DNA from: an uncultured Clostridia bacterium
GTDB lineage: Bacteria; Bacillota; Clostridia; Lachnospirales; CAG-274
Assembly: GCA_944383875.1 (NCBI GenBank)
Contig: CALWRD010000159.1
Span: 1-35,340 of the forward strand
Reading direction: 5' to 3'
Length of the DNA: 35,340 nucleotides
Program-made: the position numbers and the translations under genes
In this document: positions 7,292 through 15,750 of the stretch, piece after piece
How the letters are laid out: the number at the start of each line of letters is the position of its first letter
Position numbering within the stretch: the first letter of the stretch is position 1
Notes under the pieces: generated by a model
The model's input: the letters and a program-made list of their open reading frames with translations, nothing else
Database searches by the model: none
Told to the model about the DNA's origin: nothing

Positions 7292-7486
7292 ATTTTTTAT
7301 TATATCAAGTATTTTAAATTCAACTGAAATATCCTCATCCTCCCTTGGCAGTTCACCACCGCTGAACTGCGGATAAAGCATACCCCACCAATTATAATGT
7401 GTCCCTGCATCATTTCCGGATGTTTGCTGCATAGGTAAAGACATAATCACTGCTGCCGCAAGTGCAACCCAACTTTTGTTAATCAC
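7250..7486 (-). CDS. Small putative secreted protein, C-terminus formed by a repeat
   Basis: 78-aa ORF starting at GTG 7486 with AAGGAGG seven bases upstream. The first ~24 residues (MINKSWVALAAAVIMSLPMQ...) look like a signal peptide or membrane anchor. The middle is YNWWGMLYPQFSGGELPRED, and the last ~14 residues (NNARHSERSDCQKT) are encoded by the AACGCTCG palindrome and what follows it. The gene may be a small real protein whose original 3' end was replaced when the repeat inserted, or a decaying fragment. No family recognised. It is divergent from the pectate lyase gene. Confidence 0.45.
   Translation of the reverse strand: MINKSWVALAAAVIMSLPMQQTSGNDAGTHYNWWGMLYPQFSGGELPREDEDISVEFKILDIIKNNARHSERSDCQKT
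7270..7300 (+). terminator. Candidate plus-strand terminator formed by the second 22-nt palindrome
   Basis: The AACGCTCG/CGAGCGTT hairpin (7270-7291) is followed by ATTTTTTATT on the plus strand, and no other terminator is visible after the chromate transporter pair. The identical copy at 7001-7022 lacks a T-run, so the hairpin alone is not diagnostic. Confidence 0.45.
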
Positions 7487-7621
7487 TTTATTTCCTCCTT
7501 ACGACGTTTATCTGCATATATATTTATTATTTCTTGTACTAAAAAAAATATACTTATCAGTTTTGTATTTTTGTGAAGTTTAACCAAAAATAAAGTTAAT
7601 ATATACGTTTAATAACATATA

Positions 7622-7630
7622 TGCTATAAT
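7622..7630 (+). promoter_or_regulatory. Extended -10 promoter of the pectate lyase gene
   Basis: TGCTATAAT (TGn plus TATAAT at 7625-7630) without a good -35 hexamer 17 bp upstream. It predicts a leader of about 50 nt carrying AGAAAGGAG at 7671-7679. The poor -35 suggests activator dependence, which would suit a substrate-induced hydrolytic gene. Confidence 0.45.
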
Positions 7631-7687
7631 ATGTATAAGGACTTACATAAGTCTGAAAAAAATACACAACAGAAAGGAGCAACTAAA

Positions 7688-10600
7688 ATGAAGCGAAAAT
7701 TTTTATCTGCTTTACTTGCTTTTTCATTGGCATTCACTGCCGCTTTCGGCAGCATAAACGTGTTTGCCGCCGAAGGTGACATAGAAGCATTTGCGGTTGA
7801 TGATACCACATACAACTTCCGTGACACCACCGATCTGGAAACCAGCTTTGAAATCAACTCTGCGGGAGATGAAGTGCTTACACTTACTTGGCCCGCTGTT
7901 GACAAGAATGGTACCATAATCAAAACAAACCCTCTGAGAAGTACCTCGGAATACGGCAATCCCATGGGAAGTTGGACTTCCGTAACACAGGGCATGGTAA
8001 TAGCTTATTCAGGTTGGGATATAGAGGGGGTTTCTCAAAATCCGACCAAAACCTCCACCGGTGACGAACAAATACTGATGGGGTTGACATCAACCACTAC
8101 CAACTATCCTGTGTCCATTGTTGATGCACATGACTCCAATATTCAGCTCGGTACAGCTTATTTAAGTGATGAAGTTGTATCTGCAAGCGGTTTTGCAACT
8201 GCTTATGTCGTTGAATACTCCAAAGACGGTGTTGAATTTACACAGGATCACGTGGTAAGCTCTATTGATCACGGCAAAAAGCTTGTGCGTATAAATGATG
8301 ACGGCACAACAACCAATGACAGAGGAACAACTTATTTCCTCCGTGATCAGTTTGTTGAAGAAATGGCTTCACCTCTTGAACCTGATACCGAATACACTAT
8401 TCGTGTAAGGGCTACAAATGCAAACGATACTTCCGTTACATACCGTAGTTTTGAGCAGAAAGTCATTACGCCCGAAGCTGCCGAAAAGACCCCTGCTTTT
8501 GCCACCGTTGAAGGCGGCGGAACATATTCGCAAGGCGGACGTGGCGGAGATGTCTATGTTGTTACCAACCTTACAGACAGCGTAAGCGATCCTCAGCCCG
8601 GTTCACTGCGTTACGGTCTTTTAAGAAAGGATCGTGCAGACGGCAATACTACTGCTCCACGTACTATAGTATTTGCTGTGGGCGGTACAATTAATGTTGA
8701 TGAAACCGCATCCAAATCAGCCCGGAGATTTAATATAACCGACAACACCACAATACTTGGACAAACAGCTCCCGGTGAAGGAATTACCATAGCAGGTGCC
8801 TCCATTAAATTTACCGGTGAAAATATCATAGTCAGATATGTTGACTTCAGGCTTGGAGGCGGCTATGACCTTGATGCCGCAACCGCAACCGGAAGATATA
8901 TAGTAATTGATCACTGTTCATTCAGCTGGGGTGTTGATGAGGTATTTTCAGCAAAAGAAATTCTTAACTCCAGTATACAATACAACATTATGTCTTCAGG
9001 ACTTGCCGTACCTGACAAAAACGGAATAAATAACTCCGATGCGGAAATTGCATCCGGTGAGTCAGAGGCAAAACACGGTATGGGATCTATCCTGAACGGC
9101 TATGAAGTTAGCTATACCCATAACCTCTGGGCACACAACGGCACAAGAAATCCACGTTTTGAAGGTGGTTTTGAATACAACGGTGTACGCTACGAAAACA
9201 AAATAGATTATGCTAACAACGTTGTATACAACTGGGGACATAATTCAACCTATGGCGGCGAACGCGGAAACGGACAAATGAATTTTGTAGGGAACTACTA
9301 TAAGCCCGGTCCGGAAACACTTGAAAAGGTTAAATATCAATTTGTTGACTGCGATGCCAGCGGAAGTTATAAAAGCTCATATTATGTTGACGGAAATATT
9401 ATGACCTCCGACGAAAACGTTACGGCTAATAATGAATTGGGCTTCTCCGATTCTCAAAACGCAGTACTGCTCAGCGAACCTGTTGAGCTTTTAGTACCTT
9501 ACACCGCAAGCTCTGCCGATGAGGCATACAATAAGGTACTTAGCACAGTAGGCTCAAGTCTTCACCGTGATGCTCAAGACGCAAGACTTATATATGAAGT
9601 TGAAAACGGTCTTGGTGCATTTATTAATGACCAAGCTGAAGCAGGCGGTTGGAGTACTGCCGTTTATGAATCCGAGCTTATAGACAGTGATTCAGACGGC
9701 TTACCTGATGATTATGAAACTCAAAACGATCTTAATCCTAATGATGCTTCCGATTCTGCCGCATTGATTACAGATGAAAACAGCATATACTACGGATATT
9801 CAAATATCGAAGTATATGCAGGCAATCTTGTTGGTGACTGGGACAATATGGTAACAGCTGAAGAGGCACCAGATGTACAAATCGGTCAAATACTTGATGC
9901 AAACGGCAACAATATTTTGACAGAAAACGGCAATACTACTCTTACAGTGGGTCAGACATATACGATAGTACCTTCAAAAACAGTTGCCGATACAGACATT
10001 TACTTAAATGACAGAATTGTTACAGATAATAACCTCAGCTTTACTCCTGATGAAATAGGTGTATATAATCTTTCTTGCTTAAGTACAGAAAATGGTTACA
10101 GCAGCTTTTCGGTAGCTGTACCTGTATCAATTATAAGCGGCGAGTCTAACTTGGAAGGATATACCTCAGTTGACATAGGTACTGTTGGTGCAGTCGGTAC
10201 GGATAACTATGATGCATCTACAGGAACACTTTATTCACAAGGTGCAGGACGTATTGGACGAACAAATACCTCCAGCGCACAAGGACCTGATGCCTTTCAC
10301 TTCAACTACAAGGAAGTAACAGGTGACTTCGAATTTATTGCTAAGATGGATAACCTTTCTAAAATCGACTATGCCCAGAAGTCAGGTATAATGGTTCGCA
10401 GCAGTCTTGCTCCAAGCAGCGAATTTTATATGGCAGCCCTTACCTACCTTAAAGGTGAAGACTACGAAGGTATTACCGATATTGCAGGTGAAAGTGTAAA
10501 GGCGAAAAATATTATAGCAATGATGCGTATCCATGAGGGTCAAAACTCAGGTACAGGCAAATTCCTTGGTATCCCTATTGTCAGAGTTGACAGAGAAAAG

Positions 10601-11035
10601 AACATGGGCTACGGAAAGATAACAAGAGTTGGAGATGTAATCACTATTTCCGCCTCCCTTGACGGAACACAGTGGTATACACTTGCTGAATACACCACTA
10701 CGCTTCCCGATACTTGCTATATCGGCTTTGCTACAGAAGCCGCACAAGATACGAGTGAAAAGGTTCGCTACAATGTAACAGCATTCAGCGAAATTACACT
10801 AAATGAAACCCCTGCATCACTTTTGTTGGGTGATACTAATTGTGACGGTATAATAACTGCTTATGATGCAGCAATGATTCTTCAATACAGCCTTGACGCT
10901 ACATCAGTGGATATCAGTGAGCAGGGTCTTAAAAATGCAATGGTTCTTACTGAAAATATATATACAGCAAATACCGCTGCCAATATACTTCAGAAAGCCC
11001 TTGATGCATCTTTCCTCTTCCCTGTAGAAAGATAA
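7688..11035 (+). CDS. Secreted multidomain pectate lyase with C-terminal dockerin-like module
   Basis: 1115-aa extracellular enzyme predicted to cleave polygalacturonate by beta-elimination. Order: signal peptide (1-28); fibronectin-III-like region (about 30-260, ending PDTEYTIRVRA); a PL1-like parallel beta-helix (about 268-655) with GGRGGDVYVVTNLTDS, PGSLRYG, RTIVFAVGGTI, VIDHCSFSWGVDEVFS and NLWAHNGTRNPRF; a calcium-binding thrombospondin-3-like loop DSDSDGLPDDYETQNDLNPN (about 665-685); an Ig-like stretch; a laminin-G/DUF1349-like beta-sandwich (about 822-1035); and GDTNCDGIITAYDAAMILQ (from 1048), a good first dockerin repeat. The second dockerin repeat (TENIYTANTAANILQKAL) lacks calcium ligands. 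ATG 7688 is chosen for AGAAAGGAG and because it starts the signal peptide. Terminator follows. Class of PL1-like fold is firm; subfamily is not. Confidence 0.9.
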   Translation: MKRKFLSALLAFSLAFTAAFGSINVFAAEGDIEAFAVDDTTYNFRDTTDLETSFEINSAGDEVLTLTWPAVDKNGTIIKTNPLRSTSEYGNPMGSWTSVTQGMVIAYSGWDIEGVSQNPTKTSTGDEQILMGLTSTTTNYPVSIVDAHDSNIQLGTAYLSDEVVSASGFATAYVVEYSKDGVEFTQDHVVSSIDHGKKLVRINDDGTTTNDRGTTYFLRDQFVEEMASPLEPDTEYTIRVRATNANDTSVTYRSFEQKVITPEAAEKTPAFATVEGGGTYSQGGRGGDVYVVTNLTDSVSDPQPGSLRYGLLRKDRADGNTTAPRTIVFAVGGTINVDETASKSARRFNITDNTTILGQTAPGEGITIAGASIKFTGENIIVRYVDFRLGGGYDLDAATATGRYIVIDHCSFSWGVDEVFSAKEILNSSIQYNIMSSGLAVPDKNGINNSDAEIASGESEAKHGMGSILNGYEVSYTHNLWAHNGTRNPRFEGGFEYNGVRYENKIDYANNVVYNWGHNSTYGGERGNGQMNFVGNYYKPGPETLEKVKYQFVDCDASGSYKSSYYVDGNIMTSDENVTANNELGFSDSQNAVLLSEPVELLVPYTASSADEAYNKVLSTVGSSLHRDAQDARLIYEVENGLGAFINDQAEAGGWSTAVYESELIDSDSDGLPDDYETQNDLNPNDASDSAALITDENSIYYGYSNIEVYAGNLVGDWDNMVTAEEAPDVQIGQILDANGNNILTENGNTTLTVGQTYTIVPSKTVADTDIYLNDRIVTDNNLSFTPDEIGVYNLSCLSTENGYSSFSVAVPVSIISGESNLEGYTSVDIGTVGAVGTDNYDASTGTLYSQGAGRIGRTNTSSAQGPDAFHFNYKEVTGDFEFIAKMDNLSKIDYAQKSGIMVRSSLAPSSEFYMAALTYLKGEDYEGITDIAGESVKAKNIIAMMRIHEGQNSGTGKFLGIPIVRVDREKNMGYGKITRVGDVITISASLDGTQWYTLAEYTTTLPDTCYIGFATEAAQDTSEKVRYNVTAFSEITLNETPASLLLGDTNCDGIITAYDAAMILQYSLDATSVDISEQGLKNAMVLTENIYTANTAANILQKALDASFLFPVER

Positions 11036-11046
11036 TTGCACATCTG

Positions 11047-11089
11047 AAAGACATTCGGCATTGTATCAACTTGCCGGATGTCTTTTTTA
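11047..11089 (+). terminator. Terminator of the pectate lyase gene
   Basis: 12-bp stem AGACATTCGGCA/TGCCGGATGTCT (one G-T pair) at 11049-11060 and 11072-11083, followed by a T-run on the plus strand. Confidence 0.85.
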
Positions 11090-11098
11090 TTTTGTTAT

Positions 11099-11135
11099 AA
11101 AAAAATCCCCTAAACCGAAAAGTAGGCTTAGGGGA
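11099..11135 (-). terminator. Terminator of rny
   Basis: Minus-strand stem CCCCTAAGCC/GGTTTAGGGG with an 8-nt loop, followed by seven Ts. It faces the pectate lyase terminator across a few bases. Confidence 0.85.
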
Positions 11136-11179
11136 AATAAATATCGGGAAAACACTCTTATACCGATGTCAGTCAAAAA

Positions 11180-12733
11180 TTACTTTGCATATTCAACAGC
11201 ACGAGTTTCCCTAATGAGGTTTACTTTTATATTACCCGGATATTCAAGCTCGGACTCGATCTTTTTAGCTATGTCACGAGCAAGCAATACCATCTGATCA
11301 TCATTGACCTTGTCAGGTATTATCATAATTCGCAATTCACGACCTGCCTGAATTGCAAATGACTTTTCAACACCATCAAATGAGTTTGAAATCGCTTCAA
11401 GCGACTCAAGCCTCTTAATATAAGACTCCAAGGTTTCTCTTCTTGCACCCGGTCTGGCAGCCGAAATAGCATCTGCCGCCTGCACAAGCACCGCTATTAT
11501 ACTCTGTGGCTCAACATCACCGTGATGAGCTTCCACAGCATTAATAATAAGAGGAGACTCGTGATACTTTTTACAAAGGGCTACACCCAACTCAATATGT
11601 GAGCCTTCGATATCATGATTAACCGCCTTGCCTATATCATGCAATAATCCCGCACGTTTTGCAAGGGTAACATCAACACCAAGCTCTGCCGCCATAAGAC
11701 CGCAAAGCTGCGATACCTCGATGGAATGCCTTAAAACATTCTGTCCATAACTTGTTCTAAACTTCATCTTACCAAGCAAACGTATCAGCTCAGGATGAAG
11801 TCCGTGAACACCTGTCTCAAAGGTTGCGGACTCTCCCTCTTCTCTGATGGAAGTCTCGACTTCTTTTTTAGCCTTTTCGACCATTTCCTCAATGCGTGCC
11901 GGATGAACTCTTCCATCTATAATAAGCTTTTCAAGCGCAAGTCTCGCAACTTCACGCTTCATTGCATCAAAACAGGATAAAATAACTGCCTCCGGTGTAT
12001 CATCTATAATAAGCTCAACGCCGGTAAGTGACTCAAGGGTACGTATATTACGTCCCTCTCTTCCGATTATGCGTCCCTTCATCTCATCATTTGGAAGCGA
12101 AACAACAGATACAGTGGTTTCTGCCACGTGATCGGCAGCACAACGCTGGATTGCTCCGGCAATTATCTCTTTAGCCTTTTTATCAGCTTCCTGTTTAGCC
12201 CGTGCTTCCATTTCCTTAATCATAACCGCAGTTTCATGCTGAACCTCATTTTTAACCGTGTCTAACAAACATTGCTTTGCCTGTTCCACCGTTAACCCCG
12301 AAATTCTTTCAAGCTCCTCATGGCGTTTTTGATATAACGCTTCTGCTTCGGCTTTTCTTGCCTCAACGCTTTCAAGTTTGTGCTGAAGCTGCTGCTCCCT
12401 GTTATCAAGGGCGTCGCTTTTCTTATCCTGGGCATCCTCTCTTTGTTGTAAACGTTTTTCCAGTCGCTGTAATTCGTTTTTGCGTTCCTTATATTCTTTG
12501 TCAGCTTCTTTTTTTACTCTAAGGCTTTCTTCCTGCGCCTCAAGCAGTATTTTATTTTTATTAACTTCAGCCTCTCTCATAGCCTCAAGCTTTATATTGT
12601 CCGCCTCTCTTTCGGCAGAACCTATTGCCGCTTCAGCTACCTTCTTACGAAGAGCCTGTCCAATAAAAATACCGATAGCTAATGCAAGAACAAGGGTGAC
12701 AAAGACGATAACAACCCAAACTATAGTGTCCAG
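11180..12733 (-). CDS. rny: Ribonuclease Y
   Basis: Membrane-anchored endoribonuclease that starts bulk mRNA decay in Firmicutes. 517 aa from the chosen start: an N-terminal helix ([21 protein letters not shown]), a long charged coiled coil to about residue 190, a KH domain with [15 protein letters not shown] and [14 protein letters not shown], and an HD phosphohydrolase domain with [12 protein letters not shown]. The start is unusual. The GGAGG at 12742-12746 shares its last G with the GTG at 12742, so that GTG is too close. CTG at 12733 has an 8-nt spacer and begins just before the helix. No ATG occurs until after the membrane anchor. Transcribed alone, with a long leader upstream and a terminator downstream. 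Confidence 0.93.
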   Translation of the reverse strand: MDTIVWVVIVFVTLVLALAIGIFIGQALRKKVAEAAIGSAEREADNIKLEAMREAEVNKNKILLEAQEESLRVKKEADKEYKERKNELQRLEKRLQQREDAQDKKSDALDNREQQLQHKLESVEARKAEAEALYQKRHEELERISGLTVEQAKQCLLDTVKNEVQHETAVMIKEMEARAKQEADKKAKEIIAGAIQRCAADHVAETTVSVVSLPNDEMKGRIIGREGRNIRTLESLTGVELIIDDTPEAVILSCFDAMKREVARLALEKLIIDGRVHPARIEEMVEKAKKEVETSIREEGESATFETGVHGLHPELIRLLGKMKFRTSYGQNVLRHSIEVSQLCGLMAAELGVDVTLAKRAGLLHDIGKAVNHDIEGSHIELGVALCKKYHESPLIINAVEAHHGDVEPQSIIAVLVQAADAISAARPGARRETLESYIKRLESLEAISNSFDGVEKSFAIQAGRELRIMIIPDKVNDDQMVLLARDIAKKIESELEYPGNIKVNLIRETRAVEYAK

Positions 12734-12742
12734 TCTAAACAC

Positions 12743-12935
12743 CTCCTATTCAATTTTCAATGTACAATTACTTTACAAATATACTCAAGCAGCTGCAACA
12801 ATGGGCATTTGCATACTGCACAATATGTAAAGCTATGCAGATGTATAAAATACATCTATAAAAGCACGATTATATTTTATAGCTTTTTTACAAAAAAGTC
12901 AACATAATATAAAACATTTTTAAATTTTTCTTGAA
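12743..12935 (-). other. Leader and promoter region of rny, no gene
   Basis: AT-rich spacer. On the minus strand it holds TTGACT near its upstream end and TATAAA/TATAAT a little further on, but with spacings of 15 or 22 bp, so the promoter is only tentative. A perfect small hairpin AGATGTAT-TTT-ATACATCT and a further GC-containing palindromic stretch lie in the transcribed leader. The remaining bases to 13012 hold only the end of the neighbouring operon; no terminator was found for it. Confidence 0.4.
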
Positions 12936-13012
12936 GGTATATGACTGATTTAACATTCAAACCTGTTAATTATAAAGTATCTCTTTCATTTATATTGGTT
13001 TCAAAATCCAAT

Positions 13013-13714
13013 TTAATTATAGTCGGAATATTCGTAACCGTCTTCATAATCATTTTCGTATACAGGATAGATAAGCACATAATCGCCGTTTTCGTCATAA
13101 GTAAAATACTCATCACTGTTTGAATTATAATATATATTATCACCGTAGCCTCTTATTTCCGGAGGAATTTCATAAAGTGTTGAGTAATCATCTCCAAGCA
13201 CATCAAACCTTGTATAGTCCTGAGGATTAACCTTAAGGGTTACTGTAATATCAGGACTTACGTATGTATAAAGCTTTCTGTCCTTAATATCATACAGAAG
13301 AGTTTTAAACGCCTCCAAATCATTGCCATAGTCCGTAGTATATGCAGACATAAAATTATACCTTTGGCTTGAAACGTGACCGGTTGCTATTGAATAGATA
13401 TAAGCGGACTCCGAAAAATCCACATGTGTATCTGTATTTGCCGGTGCCCTGTACTCTAGCAGTGCATTGCCCACATCAACACTATCATCCTCCTCAAGTT
13501 TAACCGAATAAGCAGGATAGAAAATCTTCATATCATTTGAAGGCAGAATCAGCGTTTCCTCTTTTGACACCATATTATCTGCATTCAACACCTTCTCACC
13601 GGCATAGGTCATCCCCTGAAATTCAAAGAAACTGACGCCGCATCCAATACCCATAATAAGTATACCGGCAAAGAATGCACTGAGCAAAACCCTTAATCTG
13701 AATATTTTTTTCAT
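13013..13714 (-). CDS. Membrane-anchored protein of PadR-HAAS operon (DUF4097-like position)
   Basis: 233 aa with one N-terminal hydrophobic segment (about residues 8-28, LLSAFFAGILIMGIGCGVSF) then an extracytoplasmic, beta-rich region ending in an acidic, Tyr-rich tail (YENDYEDGYEYSDYN). In related operons the third gene after PadR and HAAS usually encodes a DUF4097-like beta-helix protein; this one occupies that slot but I cannot confirm the domain. ATG at 13714 overlaps the upstream stop by 4 bp (ATGA) and has AAGGAGG. Last gene of the operon. Function unknown, perhaps envelope-stress sensing. Confidence 0.75.
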   Translation of the reverse strand: MKKIFRLRVLLSAFFAGILIMGIGCGVSFFEFQGMTYAGEKVLNADNMVSKEETLILPSNDMKIFYPAYSVKLEEDDSVDVGNALLEYRAPANTDTHVDFSESAYIYSIATGHVSSQRYNFMSAYTTDYGNDLEAFKTLLYDIKDRKLYTYVSPDITVTLKVNPQDYTRFDVLGDDYSTLYEIPPEIRGYGDNIYYNSNSDEYFTYDENGDYVLIYPVYENDYEDGYEYSDYN

Positions 13715-15024
13715 ACACTCTCCTCCTTGACTCTGTTTTTCATAAATACCAGTTTAATTATCAAACCCGCAAAAGCCAAACCGCTTATACAACAGCCCAT
13801 ACCAATAATAAAAAGACCGACAGCAGGGTAACCCAAAATAAGAAATACCGGGGCAGCTCCCGTCATAAAAATTACAGGCAGCAGCATACAGCAGAAGAAT
13901 AAAAGACCTGCGGCAACACAAAACTTAAACAATATACATACAGCTCTCCAACATAAATGCATAAAAGTCTTAGTAGCACTCAGCAAGGAATTTAAAAGTG
14001 ACTCATCCGGAATAATTCCATCGTCATTCCTTGTCGCAGTCTTATCTACGTCAGCACTTTTTTGCTTAGGTACCTCAGATCCACTCACCTCATCTGTTTG
14101 TACCGGCTCAACTTCAACTACATTGTTTTCAAAATTATCCATAGGCACACTCTCCTTTTTAACTATGGAATTTTTTATCATCATTTTATGAGCAAGTCTT
14201 GCGGTATAGCAGTATAAAATATATATACCCACAGGAAATGCAATTATAAAATAAAGACCGTAAAGCAACCCATTTATATCAACAATATAACTTGTAACGA
14301 ACGCTATTACGGTAGGAATAAGCATACCTATCAATCCCACGGTAAACAGCAGCACTGCCATAATAAATATCTTAAAAAGCATAACAATAAGCGCAAGGGG
14401 ACGTTGAGTTATAATAAAATCCGCAAAGGAATTTACACCTTTTTTTATCTTAACAAGCGCACTTGTTCTATGTAAAGCTCCGTTTAACTTTATCTCCATG
14501 GTCAACTTTTTAATATATACCATAAGCATATAGATTGCAAATGAAACGGCAATTATTATATAAGCCAGCAAAAACAGCCAACATATGCTTTCCGGAAGAT
14601 AATACATAAGAATTTCATCGGTAAACTCTGCAAGCAAGCTAAATATCAACACTTCAATAAATCCTAAGATTACGGTCATAACAGCAATCCTTATAAGCAT
14701 TGAAAACAAAACTTGAGGCTTTTGCTTAAGTATAAACTCCACTATTCCGCTGACACTGTCTTTAACTGATTTAAATAAATTCCTTTTTCCATTGTTGCGC
14801 TCCATCTCTTCTTCATATTCCGGGTCGATGTTGTACGCCTCCAGAATTTCGTCCGCAAATGCCTTGGGATCACCAAACTCCTTAATTACTTCATACTCAT
14901 TTAATCCCGACGTAACCTTTAAGTCTATATGTTGAGAATATTCTTGAATAATGTCTTCCCGCTCCCTTTTATTTAAAACCGAAAGACGTTTTTCAAGATA
15001 ATCCATAAATTCCTGTTTATTCAT
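13711..15024 (-). CDS. HAAS-domain (DUF1700-like) multi-pass membrane protein
   Basis: 437 aa. The N-terminus (MNKQEFMDYLEKRLSVLNKREREDIIQEY to about residue 70) is a HAAS domain, the helical module that pairs with PadR-type regulators, with the conserved VIKEFGDPKAFADEI. The rest has about eight hydrophobic helices split by a hydrophilic loop (about residues 290-340, rich in Glu, Asp, Ser). ATG at 15024 is chosen over the GTG at 15033 because AAGGAG lies about ten bases upstream of the ATG and overlaps the GTG. It overlaps the PadR gene by 8 bp. Likely a membrane partner that relays a signal to PadR; this role is known only by association. Confidence 0.85.
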   Translation of the reverse strand: MNKQEFMDYLEKRLSVLNKREREDIIQEYSQHIDLKVTSGLNEYEVIKEFGDPKAFADEILEAYNIDPEYEEEMERNNGKRNLFKSVKDSVSGIVEFILKQKPQVLFSMLIRIAVMTVILGFIEVLIFSLLAEFTDEILMYYLPESICWLFLLAYIIIAVSFAIYMLMVYIKKLTMEIKLNGALHRTSALVKIKKGVNSFADFIITQRPLALIVMLFKIFIMAVLLFTVGLIGMLIPTVIAFVTSYIVDINGLLYGLYFIIAFPVGIYILYCYTARLAHKMMIKNSIVKKESVPMDNFENNVVEVEPVQTDEVSGSEVPKQKSADVDKTATRNDDGIIPDESLLNSLLSATKTFMHLCWRAVCILFKFCVAAGLLFFCCMLLPVIFMTGAAPVFLILGYPAVGLFIIGMGCCISGLAFAGLIIKLVFMKNRVKEESV

Positions 15025-15340
15025 CCTTATCACTCTCCTTTATAAATTCCTCCACTTTTGAAGAAAATTCCTCCCATTCTTTTCTTAGTATATTTTTGTA
15101 CTGTTCTCCGTTGGAAGTAAGATGATAGTACTTTCTGGGCGGTCCCTCCGTAGACTCCATGAGATAAGTTTCAAAATAATGTTCATTTGTAAGCCTCTTA
15201 AGCAGCGGATAAATTGTACCTTCATTTACATCTATAACCTTAGATACTTCGGAAACAAGCTCATATCCATACATATCCTTCTTTGTAACGGACATAAGGA
15301 CAATAAGCTCTAAAACTCCCTTTTTAAACTGAACATTCAA
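15017..15340 (-). CDS. PadR-family transcriptional regulator
   Basis: 107-aa winged-helix DNA-binding protein of the short PadR type (PadR-s2). Sequence features: LELIVLMSVTKKDMYGYEL, then DVNEGTIYPLLKRL (recognition helix region) and the wing GPPRKYYHLTSNG, followed by a C-terminal dimerising helix. The start is TTG at 15340 with AGGTGAG seven bases upstream; no ATG is suitably placed. First gene of a three-gene operon with an HAAS protein. PadR repressors often control their own operon, and imperfect dyads (AATATTAGAAATAT) lie downstream of the -10, so autoregulation is plausible but unproven. Confidence 0.92.
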   Translation of the reverse strand: MNVQFKKGVLELIVLMSVTKKDMYGYELVSEVSKVIDVNEGTIYPLLKRLTNEHYFETYLMESTEGPPRKYYHLTSNGEQYKNILRKEWEEFSSKVEEFIKESDKDE

Positions 15341-15395
15341 TAATATCTCACCTGCCTTAGTCTATAATTTACAGTATTTGTATATTTCTAATATT

Positions 15396-15424
15396 ATGTT
15401 ACACCAACTACTATGTATTGTCAA
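15396..15424 (-). promoter_or_regulatory. Promoter of the padR operon
   Basis: Minus strand TTGACA (15419-15424), 17-bp spacer, TAACAT (15396-15401). Dyad-like AT-rich sequences between here and the TTG start are candidate PadR operators. Confidence 0.7.
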
Positions 15425-15433
15425 GTACTAAAA

Positions 15434-15527
15434 CAAAAAAAGCAAATTATAATCACCCGTAATGCAGCGGTTTACACATCACTGTAGGTTGCAGCAGCCA
15501 ATCGACTGTCGGGGTGTTATATTTGCT
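15434..15527 (-). ncRNA. Candidate structured RNA or large terminator hairpin
   Basis: The outer arms AGCAAATATAA and TTATAATTTGCT plus CACCC/GGGTG can pair (15512-15527 with 15441-15458, read on the minus strand), closing about 50 nt of GC-richer sequence. On the minus strand the 3' arm is followed by TTTTTTT, like an intrinsic terminator. The enclosed part could form further small hairpins (CGAC/GTCG). It may be the terminator and 3' end of a small RNA starting between 15530 and 15741, or the end of the recN-lipoprotein transcript. No known family recognised. Confidence 0.35.
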
Positions 15528-15599
15528 TTGTTATAATCGCTACTTTTTATTTCGGAAGCTATCTAAAAGCTTTTGTATTGTCCAGCTTTAAAGCAGATA

Positions 15600-15741
15600 A
15601 ACTTAATGATTAATTTTAAATAAGATGTGGTTGCCACCCTTGCAAGAAGTGCCTTTTTTGTCCTCTGCCGCACAAAAAGACATCTCTTGCAAGAATTGAC
15701 CTTCAATCCCTAAGGTAAGGGCATCACCATATTTTTGTCAA
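15600..15741. repeat. Palindrome-rich spacer with TCTTGCAAGA hairpin
   Basis: A long imperfect hairpin forms between CTTGCAAGA (15639-15647) and TCTTGCAAG (15685-15693), continued by TTTTTGT (15655-15661) with ACAAAAA (15672-15678). It is enclosed by a weaker GGTTGCC/GGCATCACC pairing. The 15-mer CCTTGCAAGAAGTGC (15638-15652) differs at one base from 7046-7060 in the other hairpin array. A TGTCAA (-35 TTGACA on minus, 15736-15741) is present but the -10 is poor. No ORF. Either a dispersed repeat remnant or part of a structured transcript. Confidence 0.4.
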
Positions 15742-15750
15742 AAATTAAAA

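Noticed and set aside
15629-15645. T-box-like AGGGTGGCAACC on the minus strand
   Set aside because: Resembles the T-box core but has an extra base, no specifier stem and no downstream amino-acid gene; the next gene (PadR) has its own promoter.
15700-15735. GGTGATG-type start resembling a fluoride riboswitch on the minus strand
   Set aside because: The second helix and conserved 3' part are missing and no fluoride exporter gene follows.
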